Assembly (NCBI GenBank): GCA_030152425.1
Contig: JASLJP010000077.1
Coordinates: forward strand, 1 to 5,171
Reading direction: 5' to 3'
Source of the DNA: Aquirhabdus sp.
GTDB lineage: Bacteria; Pseudomonadota; Gammaproteobacteria; Pseudomonadales; Moraxellaceae
Length of the DNA: 5,171 nucleotides
Of this stretch, positions 1 to 5,171 are shown in pieces (the stretch's first letter is position 1; each line of letters begins with the position of its first letter). Both the position numbers and the translations under genes were made by a program. The notes beneath the pieces are model-generated. The model searched no databases. It was not told the origin of the DNA and saw nothing but the letters and a program-made list of their open reading frames with translations.

Positions 1-252
1 TGGCAAACCACCACCGACACCGATCCCCGTTTCCCCGTCCACCTGAAGATCGACCGTCCGATCACCGACGAAGAAAGTACCCAAGTCATTTATCTCATCC
101 GCCAGTTCCAAGGCGGAGTAGAGCGCTTAGAGAGCCACGAAGAAGGCACCAATATCTCCATCCTCGTCCGTGACCGCAACCATCTCGCCCGTCTCATCCA
201 AGAAATGCGCATCTTGCTCGATTTTCCGAGTGTGATGCGGTTTGGGGTTTAG
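1..252 (+). CDS. spoT: C-terminal ACT domain of a RelA/SpoT-family (p)ppGpp synthetase/hydrolase (5'-truncated)
   Basis: Frame 1 is open from the first base to a TAG at 250-252 and gives 83 residues; the start lies outside the window. The fragment begins with a Trp, followed by FPVHLKI, and ends with VRDRNHLARLIQEMR and a final V-M-R stretch. This matches the last domain of SpoT/RelA proteins: a beta strand after a conserved Trp, then a V-R-D-R-x-H-L-A-R helix and a closing strand. The ACT domain is the regulatory C-terminus of these cytosolic enzymes, which make and degrade the alarmone (p)ppGpp. The fragment looks more like bifunctional SpoT than RelA, so the symbol is provisional. The first half of the domain is divergent: the usual R-G-V-L-A turn after the first strand is replaced by ITDEES. 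The hydrolase and synthetase domains are not visible. Another ACT-domain protein is the main alternative. The gene is convergent with serA and shares its terminator. Confidence 0.55.
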   Translation, partial: WQTTTDTDPRFPVHLKIDRPITDEESTQVIYLIRQFQGGVERLESHEEGTNISILVRDRNHLARLIQEMRILLDFPSVMRFGV

Positions 253-278
253 CTGCTTTTGGATTGTTTTGCACCCAT

Positions 279-308
279 AAAAAAACCTCGCACTTGGCGA
301 GGTTTTTT
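279..308. terminator. Bidirectional rho-independent terminator between convergent genes
   Basis: A perfect 6-bp GC-rich stem pairs CCTCGC (286-291) with GCGAGG (297-302) around a 5-base loop, ACTTG. Seven A's (279-285) precede the stem and six T's (303-308) follow it, so the A and T runs can extend the stem or act as the U-tract on either strand. It lies 26 bases after the stop of the SpoT-like gene and 15 bases after the serA stop on the other strand, as expected for a shared terminator. Confidence 0.88.
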
Positions 309-323
309 ATTTCACTTTAAACC

Positions 324-1556
324 TTAGTACAACACACGCACGCGCATCGTGCCTTCAACGCCTTGCAGTTTTTCAAAGGCCAGTGCAGAGTCGGTGTTGT
401 CGACGTCCATGATCAGGTAGCCGATGTCGCCTTTGGTCATCAGGCTCTGAGCAGAGATGTTGATGCCGTTTTGGGCGAACAGGGTGTTGACCGCAGACAG
501 TACGCCCGGCACGTTCTTGTGGATGTGCAGCAGGCGATGGGTGCCTTCTTGTTTCGGGATCGACACTTCCGGGAAGTTGACCGCAGTGATGGTCGCGCCG
601 CTGTCTGAGTAACGGACAAACTTGTCAGCCACTTCCAGACCGATGTTGGCTTGGGCTTCCAAGGTCGAACCACCGATATGCGGGGTCAGGATGACGTTGT
701 CATACTTGCGCAGTGGGGATTGGAACTCTTCGTCGTTGGCTTTAGGCTCTTTCGGGAATACGTCGATGGCCGCGCCGCCCAGATGCTTGCTTTCGATCGC
801 GGCAGCCAGATCGTCGATCACCACACAGGTACCGCGTGCGGCGTTGATGAAGATCGAGCCTTTTTTCATTTTGGCAAACTGTTCAGCCGCCATCATGTCT
901 TTGGTCGACGGCAGTTGCGGCACGTGCAGCGAGACCACATCAGAGGTTTCCAGCAGCTCATCCATGGTCGCGACTTGGCGGGCATTACCCAGTGGCAGCT
1001 TGGTAACCACGTCAAAGTAGATCACTTTCATACCCAGCGATTCAGCCAGTACTGACAGCTGTGAGCCGATCGAGCCGTAGCCGACCAGACCCAAGGTCTT
1101 GCCGCGGGCTTCAAACGAGCCTTCGGCAGATTTCGACCAGCCACCGCGATGCACGAGGGCGTTTTTCTCAGGGATACCGCGCAGCAGCAGGATCAGTTGA
1201 CCCAGTACCAGCTCGGCCACCGAACGGGTGTTGGAGTAGGGCGCGTTGAATACGGGGATGCCGCGCAGCAGGGCAGCGTCGAGGTCCACTTGGTTGGTAC
1301 CGATACAGAAGCAGCCGATCGACGACAGTTTGTTGGCCGCGTCGAGGACTTTCTCTGTCACGTTGGTGCGTGAACGAATACCGAGGAAATGCACATCTTT
1401 GATCGCTTCAATCAGCGCATCTTCGTCGAGCGCAGTTTTACGATAGTCAATGTTGGTGTAGCCATTGGCCTTGAGCTCATCAAGGGCGGTCTGATGGACG
1501 CCTTCAAGAAGCAAGAAACGGATTTTGTCTTTTTCCAAAGAAAACTGCTGACTCAT
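324..1556 (-). CDS. serA: D-3-phosphoglycerate dehydrogenase SerA (E. coli type, serine-inhibited)
   Basis: SerA oxidises 3-phosphoglycerate to 3-phosphohydroxypyruvate with NAD+, the first step of cytosolic serine synthesis. The protein has 410 residues, the E. coli length. Visible elements in order are: the SLEKDKI-type N-terminus; the substrate domain (about 1-108 and 296-335); the NAD-binding Rossmann fold with GYGSIG (159-164) and acidic D182; catalytic R241, E270 and H293 (in TPHIGGST); and a C-terminal ACT domain (about 340-410). The ACT domain keeps H346, N348 and N366, equivalents of the serine-binding residues of E. coli SerA, so feedback inhibition by serine is expected. W140 matches the Trp that couples subunits in E. 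coli. The ATG at 1556 is preferred over a TTG at 1601 because it gives the family N-terminus and has a GAGA ribosome site 7 bases upstream. After RGT the protein reads CVVIDDL where E. coli has VVDIPAL. The gene diverges from the flavoprotein gene. Confidence 0.97.
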   Translation of the reverse strand: MSQQFSLEKDKIRFLLLEGVHQTALDELKANGYTNIDYRKTALDEDALIEAIKDVHFLGIRSRTNVTEKVLDAANKLSSIGCFCIGTNQVDLDAALLRGIPVFNAPYSNTRSVAELVLGQLILLLRGIPEKNALVHRGGWSKSAEGSFEARGKTLGLVGYGSIGSQLSVLAESLGMKVIYFDVVTKLPLGNARQVATMDELLETSDVVSLHVPQLPSTKDMMAAEQFAKMKKGSIFINAARGTCVVIDDLAAAIESKHLGGAAIDVFPKEPKANDEEFQSPLRKYDNVILTPHIGGSTLEAQANIGLEVADKFVRYSDSGATITAVNFPEVSIPKQEGTHRLLHIHKNVPGVLSAVNTLFAQNGINISAQSLMTKGDIGYLIMDVDNTDSALAFEKLQGVEGTMRVRVLY

Positions 1557-1586
1557 GATTTGGTCTCGAAGTGGGCTCTCAAATTT

Positions 1587-1650
1587 ACGCAATAGCGGCA
1601 AAGCAAAAAATTAGGCGGCTATGGTAACATATCTCTATCTTTTATTGCGT
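1587..1650. repeat. Short inverted repeats in the serA / flavoprotein divergent promoter region
   Basis: ACGCAATA (1587-1594) recurs as its exact reverse complement TATTGCGT (1643-1650). A second pair, ATAGCGGC (1592-1599) and GCGGCTAT (1615-1622), is complementary at 7 of 8 positions. The arms flank the presumed promoter area and could be operator half-sites for a shared regulator, but an 8-bp pair in 118 bases is only mildly unusual by chance. No known operator consensus was recognised. Confidence 0.25.
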
Positions 1651-1653
1651 CAC
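1626..1653 (-). promoter_or_regulatory. Possible sigma70-type promoter for serA in the divergent intergenic region
   Basis: On the minus strand, GTGACG (1648-1653) and TATGTT (1626-1631) each match 4 of 6 positions of the -35 and -10 consensus and are separated by 16 bases. Transcription would start about 60 bases upstream of the serA ATG. The matches are weak. No convincing -35/-10 pair was found for the rightward flavoprotein gene, although its promoter must lie in the same 1557-1674 gap or further back. Confidence 0.25.
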
Positions 1654-1674
1654 CCTGCATATAGGTTTTCTGAC

Positions 1675-3096
1675 ATGAATGCGCCGAAAAACAGCTTAAT
1701 CCCCACTAAATTGCCGCAAGAACTGATCACGGCGCTGCAAGATGCCGTCGGCGAGAAGCGTGTTCATCTCGATGAAGACACGCTCAAGACCTGGGGTAAG
1801 GACTGGACCAAGCATTTTGAGCCAAATCCTTCCGTCGTGGTTTTTCCGGCCAATACCCTCGAAGTCCAAGCCGTGGTGAAACTGGCCAATGAATACGGTG
1901 TGCCGATCACCCCGAGCGGTGGCCGTACCGGTCTGTCTGCCGGTGCAGTCGCGACCAATGGCGAGATCGTGGTCAGCCTCGACCGCATGAACAAAGTGCT
2001 CGATTTCCTGCCGGCCGACCGTATGGTGCGTATCCAAGCGGGGATGGTCACCGAGCAGTTGCAACAGTTTGCCGAAACTCAAGGCCTCTACTATCCGGTC
2101 GACTTTGCCTCGGCCGGTTCCAGCCAGATCGGCGGCAATATCGGCACCAACGCCGGCGGCATTAAGGTCATCAAATACGGCATGACCCGTCAATGGGTAC
2201 TGGGTATGACCGTGGTCACCGGCAAAGGCGATATTCTGCGTCTGAATAAAGGCATGATTAAAAACGCCACCGGCTACGACTTGCGCCACCTGATGATCGG
2301 TGCTGAAGGCACGCTGGGCATCGTCACTGAAGTCGACATGAAGCTGGAACGCCAACCGCAAGACCTGCGCGTGCTGGTGCTCGGTGTGCCTGAGTTTGAC
2401 GCCGTGATGCATATCCTCGCCGCATTCCAAAATCGTATCGACCTGACCGCCTTTGAATTCTTTGGCGAATTGGCCATGCAAAAGGTCATTGCCCATACCG
2501 GCATTCCGCGTCCATTCGAGACGCCATGCCCGTTCTACGTGCTGCTCGAGTTTGAAGGCCGCTTTGAAGCCATCGTCGATGATGCCATGGCCACCTTTGA
2601 GAGCTGCATGGAGCAGGGCTGGGTTATCGACGGCGTCATGAGCCAAAACCAAACCCAAGCCGCGACCCTGTGGCGTCTGCGCGAAGACATCAGCGAAACC
2701 ATCGCGCCATTTACGCCATATAAGAACGACATCTCGGTACTGATCACTCATGTACCTTCGTTCATTGCGGATATCGATGCCATCGTGAACAAGTTTTACC
2801 CCGACTTTGAAATCTGCTGGTTCGGTCATATCGGCGATGGCAATCTACATCTGAATATCTTAAAGCCTGCTGACCTCTCCAAAGAAGAGTTCTTTGAAAA
2901 GTGCAAAGTGGTCAATACCCATGTCTTTGAAACCGTGCAAAAATACGACGGCTCCATCTCCGCCGAACACGGCGTGGGCATGACCAAAAAAGACTACCTG
3001 CACTACACGCGCAGCGACCTTGAGATCGACTACCTGAAAGAGATCAAGAAGGTGTTTGATCCAAACAACATCATGAATCCCGGCAAAGTGATCTAA
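1675..3096 (+). CDS. FAD-binding oxidoreductase, D-2-hydroxyglutarate dehydrogenase-like
   Basis: The protein (473 residues) belongs to the FAD-dependent 2-hydroxyacid dehydrogenases (GlcD/D-lactate dehydrogenase/D2HGDH group). An N-terminal PCMH-type FAD-binding domain (about 46-225) carries PSGGRTGLSAGA (80-91), the GGNIGTNAGG glycine-rich loop (153-162), and GAEGTLGIVTE (209-219). A C-terminal FAD-oxidase domain (about 226-473) carries HIGDGNLH (385-392) and EHGVG (431-435). H385, H392 and E431 fit the divalent-metal site of bacterial D-2-hydroxyglutarate dehydrogenase, with H432 as the catalytic base. The end, FDPNNIMNPGKV, is typical of the family. Divergence from serA supports the D2HGDH assignment, since this enzyme recycles the D-2-hydroxyglutarate that SerA makes; electrons would pass to an ETF or quinone acceptor. 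D-lactate or glycolate as substrate cannot be excluded. The ATG at 1675 is preferred over an in-frame ATG at 1621: it has an AGG (1663-1665) 9 bases upstream and gives a family-like N-terminus. Confidence 0.88.
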   Translation: MNAPKNSLIPTKLPQELITALQDAVGEKRVHLDEDTLKTWGKDWTKHFEPNPSVVVFPANTLEVQAVVKLANEYGVPITPSGGRTGLSAGAVATNGEIVVSLDRMNKVLDFLPADRMVRIQAGMVTEQLQQFAETQGLYYPVDFASAGSSQIGGNIGTNAGGIKVIKYGMTRQWVLGMTVVTGKGDILRLNKGMIKNATGYDLRHLMIGAEGTLGIVTEVDMKLERQPQDLRVLVLGVPEFDAVMHILAAFQNRIDLTAFEFFGELAMQKVIAHTGIPRPFETPCPFYVLLEFEGRFEAIVDDAMATFESCMEQGWVIDGVMSQNQTQAATLWRLREDISETIAPFTPYKNDISVLITHVPSFIADIDAIVNKFYPDFEICWFGHIGDGNLHLNILKPADLSKEEFFEKCKVVNTHVFETVQKYDGSISAEHGVGMTKKDYLHYTRSDLEIDYLKEIKKVFDPNNIMNPGKVI

Positions 3097-3110
3097 GGGT
3101 GTAAGACACG

Positions 3111-3140
3111 AAGGGCGTACTCACACTACGCCCTTATTCT
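3111..3140 (+). terminator. Hairpin after the D2HGDH-like gene, probable (leaky?) terminator
   Basis: A perfect 9-bp inverted repeat pairs AAGGGCGTA (3111-3119) with TACGCCCTT (3127-3135) around a 7-base loop. The following ATTCTTT is only partly T-rich, so termination may be incomplete. It lies 14 bases after the flavoprotein stop and 27 bases before the AbiH-family start, so it may reduce read-through into the downstream genes. Confidence 0.6.
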
Positions 3141-3143
3141 TTC

Positions 3144-3151
3144 AGGACGAG
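3144..3151 (+). promoter_or_regulatory. Ribosome-binding site of the AbiH-family gene
   Basis: The purine-rich AGGACGAG precedes the ATG at 3163. The AGGA core is 15 bases away, longer than optimal, while the GAG at its end is 11 bases away. The signal supports the start at 3163 but suggests modest translation. Confidence 0.5.
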
Positions 3152-3162
3152 ATAACAATAAT

Positions 3163-4485
3163 ATGAAGATTTTGGTCATCGGCAATGGATTTGATTTGGC
3201 GCACCATCTCCCCACCAGCTTTACGCACGTCATGGCCGTGCTGCGTACTATTGCCCAGCTCCCCTTTGTCAAACTGACCACCCCATTTGACGACCTGTTT
3301 GCTGGTCTTGCGGAGCAGGATGCGGCATTTCTTGAGCGCAGCAAAGCGCTGTACAGCTTGGACTCGCTGCAGTTTGACCACGCGGTGATCCGCAGTCTGA
3401 AAGAGCGCGTCGGCCATAATCTCTGGTACGCCTACTTTGACCAGCAGCACGATGCCATCGCGTCTTGGGTCGATTTTGAGCGCAAGATCGGCGCGGCGCT
3501 GGATGCGTTTGTCGCTGTTATTGCCATGATCCATGCCTATACCGCACGCACCTATGCGCTGAGTCGCTTGCGTATCGAGGCAACTGCGCCAGAGTTTGCG
3601 GCGCTGGTCGCCGATCCACAGATGCTGGATGTGATGGTTGCGTTTAAGTTTTTGAGCGTCGAGCACCATCCCGCCTATGGCAGTGGCGGGCTAAAGATCC
3701 GCGCGCTGGATTTGAATGCCCAGCACTTTAGCGCCTATAAAAACAGCTTCCGCCTGAATGATACGGCCGTACTGGCCGCGCTCAACACGGCGCTGATCGA
3801 GTTTAGTCAGATCTTAGATACCTACCTGACCGAGATCGTGGGGGCGTTTAGCCCCAAGCAGGATTTGGCCTATCTGGATAAAGAGCTACTCGGCGTGACC
3901 GATGTTTACTCCTTTAACTACACCTCAACCTTCCTCAAGTTTTATCAGCGCAACACGCGCAATACCAGCCACCTGATCAATATCGACTACCTACATGGGC
4001 AGGCGGGCAATGACTATAAAAAGCTCGTGCTCGGGGTGCAGCGTGTGCCAGAGATTGTGCTGACGCAATACAAAGCTTACGGCTTTTTGAAGTATCAGCA
4101 AAAGCTGTTTAACAACACCGACTACCATTTTCTGTCGGAAAACCGGGCGCTGCAAAAGCTGATCAGTAGCAACCATAATGCCGCTAAAATCAAACTGGTC
4201 GATATCGTGATCTGGGGGCATTCGCTAGACCCCAGTGACCATGAATACATCCGCGAGATCTTTGCCTATAACCCCGGTCGTGATGAGGGCGTACGGGTCA
4301 AGGTACTCTTCCATTCCGAAAGTGGCCGTTTTGCCTTACTGTCCAATCTGCTGCATATCTTGGGCAAAGACACGGTGGAATACTGGATGAAAAAGAACTG
4401 GTTACGCTTTGAGCCTGTACCCGATATTTATGCGTTAAACTGTCACCCATCTTCAGCAGCACCCGATTCGGAAAATACCCTATGA
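3163..4485 (+). CDS. AbiH-family protein (candidate phage abortive-infection protein)
   Basis: This 440-residue protein shows the AbiH family (Pfam AbiH) signature along its length: LVIGNGFDLAHHLPTSF at the N-terminus (4-20), WVDFE (102-106), YSFNYTSTF (249-257), DYLHG (275-279), VLG (289-291), and a late IWGHSLDPSDHEYI (350-363). The family is named after lactococcal AbiH, which blocks phage growth; its biochemistry is not established as far as I know. No signal peptide or transmembrane segment is evident, so it is probably cytosolic. The hydrophobic strand plus GNGFD start, then FNYT, HG and GHSL-D, follow the order of motifs in SIR2-type NAD-hydrolysing domains; N252 and H278 would be the candidate catalytic pair (inference). 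The gene lies between metabolic genes, overlaps the FAH gene by ATGA, and is not beside recognisable defence or mobile genes. Base composition is close to its neighbours, so no recent transfer is obvious. Family membership is fairly sure; a defence role is not shown. Confidence 0.85.
   Translation: MKILVIGNGFDLAHHLPTSFTHVMAVLRTIAQLPFVKLTTPFDDLFAGLAEQDAAFLERSKALYSLDSLQFDHAVIRSLKERVGHNLWYAYFDQQHDAIASWVDFERKIGAALDAFVAVIAMIHAYTARTYALSRLRIEATAPEFAALVADPQMLDVMVAFKFLSVEHHPAYGSGGLKIRALDLNAQHFSAYKNSFRLNDTAVLAALNTALIEFSQILDTYLTEIVGAFSPKQDLAYLDKELLGVTDVYSFNYTSTFLKFYQRNTRNTSHLINIDYLHGQAGNDYKKLVLGVQRVPEIVLTQYKAYGFLKYQQKLFNNTDYHFLSENRALQKLISSNHNAAKIKLVDIVIWGHSLDPSDHEYIREIFAYNPGRDEGVRVKVLFHSESGRFALLSNLLHILGKDTVEYWMKKNWLRFEPVPDIYALNCHPSSAAPDSENTL
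4470..4473 (+). promoter_or_regulatory. Ribosome-binding site of the FAH-family gene, inside the AbiH coding region
   Basis: GGAA lies 8 bases before the ATG at 4482 and is embedded in the last codons of the AbiH-family gene. With the ATGA stop/start overlap at 4482-4485 it supports translational coupling of the two genes and fixes the downstream start. Confidence 0.6.
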
Positions 4486-5123
4486 GCAGACCGTCTAAAA
4501 TCATCTGCGTCGGCCGCAACTACGCCGACCACGCCAAAGAGCTTGGCAATGCCGTACCGACCACATCCGAGCCACCGATCCTGTTTATCAAACCCCCGTC
4601 CAGCCTCATCGGCCTGAACGACGGCATCACGTGGAAAGACGGTCTGGGGGAGTGTCATTTTGAGTGTGAGCTGTCGATCCAGATCGGCCATACGCTCAAA
4701 GACGCCGACGAGGCTCAAGCCCGTGCGGCGATCTCTGGCGTGACCTTGGGTCTGGATCTGACCCTGCGTAATCTGCAAAACCAGCTCAAGGACAAAGGTC
4801 TGCCTTGGGAACGTAGCAAAGCCTTTGACGGTTCCTGCGTGCTGGGCGACTGGCTGGCGCCGGAGGCGATCACTGACTACAAAAACGCACGCTATACCTT
4901 TAGCGTCGATGGTGTGACCAAACAGGTCGGCGAGACCTCCCATATGATCTTTGACGTGATCGGTCTGATCGCCCATATCAGCCATACATTTACTCTGGAA
5001 AAAGGCGACGTGGTGATGACCGGCACACCAGCCGGTGTCGCGGCGCTGCATAGCGGCGAAACTTTGGTGATGACGCTGGAGACGGTGCTCGGTGATGTGA
5101 GCTGGCAGACCTTTGTGCGCTAA
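4482..5123 (+). CDS. Fumarylacetoacetate hydrolase (FAH)-family protein, FAHD1/YcgM-like
   Basis: At 213 residues this is a compact single-domain FAH-family enzyme, similar in length to E. coli YcgM and human FAHD1. The N-terminus IICVGRNYADHAKELG (7-22) carries the H17/E20 pair equivalent to the catalytic His-Glu of FAHD1. E61 and E63 (FECE) with D92 (GLDLT) form the Mg/Mn site; K113 lies in the WERSKAFD segment, and TGTPAGV (180-186) is the usual substrate-pocket loop. All key residues are present, so the enzyme should be active. Family members split acylpyruvates, decarboxylate oxaloacetate or tautomerise enol-oxaloacetate in the cytosol; the substrate cannot be read from sequence. True tyrosine-pathway fumarylacetoacetase is unlikely at this length. 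The start overlaps the AbiH stop, so the two genes are probably cotranscribed, and a hairpin terminator follows. Confidence 0.92.
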   Translation: MSRPSKIICVGRNYADHAKELGNAVPTTSEPPILFIKPPSSLIGLNDGITWKDGLGECHFECELSIQIGHTLKDADEAQARAAISGVTLGLDLTLRNLQNQLKDKGLPWERSKAFDGSCVLGDWLAPEAITDYKNARYTFSVDGVTKQVGETSHMIFDVIGLIAHISHTFTLEKGDVVMTGTPAGVAALHSGETLVMTLETVLGDVSWQTFVR

Positions 5124-5135
5124 GCGGCGCTAAAC

Positions 5136-5171
5136 AAAAAAGCGAAGCATCCACTGAGTTGCTTCGCATTT
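5136..5171 (+). terminator. Rho-independent terminator after the FAH-family gene (T-tract cut by window end)
   Basis: GCGAAGCA (5142-5149) pairs perfectly with TGCTTCGC (5160-5167) around a 10-base loop, 18 bases after the FAH stop. Six A's (5136-5141) precede the stem and ATTT follows before the window ends. The A-run suggests it may also stop transcription from the other side. Confidence 0.78.

Noticed and set aside
1557..1601. Extended serA start at a TTG, adding 15 residues
   Set aside because: The ATG at 1556 gives the 410-residue length and N-terminus of SerA homologues and has a GAGA ribosome site at the right spacing; the extension resembles nothing in the family.
1621..1674. Upstream ATG extending the flavoprotein by 18 residues
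   Set aside because: The extra residues look like translated promoter DNA, and the ATG at 1675 has its own AGG ribosome site and fits family N-termini.
1696..2829. Long minus-strand open frame of 377 codons opposite the flavoprotein gene
   Set aside because: It is antisense to a gene with strong family motifs, its translation shows no recognisable domain, and GC-rich codons commonly leave the opposite strand open.
3142..3669. Minus-strand open frame of 175 codons opposite the AbiH-family gene
   Set aside because: It is antisense to the motif-rich N-terminal part of AbiH and would run into the hairpin region; no domain was recognised.
3163..4485. AbiH gene as part of a mobile element or prophage
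   Set aside because: No integrase, transposase, attachment repeats or terminal inverted repeats flank it, and its base composition is close to that of its neighbours.
4443..5051. Minus-strand open frame of 202 codons opposite the FAH gene
   Set aside because: It is a shadow of a clear FAH-family gene, and its translation matches no family I recognise.

Overview
This window looks like chromosomal DNA from a gammaproteobacterium, probably of the Pseudomonas/Moraxellaceae side of the class. The basis is moderately GC-rich coding sequence, an E. coli-type 410-residue SerA, and a divergent serA / FAD-dependent 2-hydroxyacid dehydrogenase pair of the kind known in Pseudomonas. The genus cannot be fixed from the sequence alone. 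The window is almost fully coding and contains no tRNA, rRNA, CRISPR array, insertion sequence or integrase.

Layout. (1) Bases 1-252 are the 3' end of a rightward gene whose 83 visible residues read as the C-terminal ACT domain of a RelA/SpoT-family (p)ppGpp enzyme. (2) A short hairpin at 279-308, A-rich on one side and T-rich on the other, serves as a terminator for this gene and for the convergent serA. (3) serA (324-1556, minus strand) encodes D-3-phosphoglycerate dehydrogenase. (4) A 118-bp divergent intergenic region (1557-1674) should hold both promoters and contains short inverted repeats. (5) A D-2-hydroxyglutarate dehydrogenase-like flavoprotein (1675-3096, plus strand) follows, then a hairpin at 3111-3135. 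(6) An AbiH-family protein, a family named for phage abortive infection, lies at 3163-4485. (7) A fumarylacetoacetate hydrolase (FAH)-family enzyme at 4482-5123 overlaps the AbiH gene by 4 bases (ATGA). (8) A hairpin terminator sits at the right edge of the window.

How the genes may work together. SerA starts serine synthesis, and enzymes of its type can also reduce 2-oxoglutarate to D-2-hydroxyglutarate while regenerating NAD+. The divergent flavoenzyme would oxidise that product back to 2-oxoglutarate, pulling the unfavourable SerA reaction forward. The FAH-family protein acts on oxaloacetate- or acylpyruvate-like compounds, so it may be a second metabolite clean-up or central-carbon enzyme. 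The unexpected member is the AbiH-family gene, which sits inside this metabolic cluster and is probably translationally coupled to the FAH gene. It is the most interesting feature here: a candidate anti-phage gene outside any visible defence island, whose conserved motifs follow the order seen in SIR2-type NAD-consuming domains (my inference).
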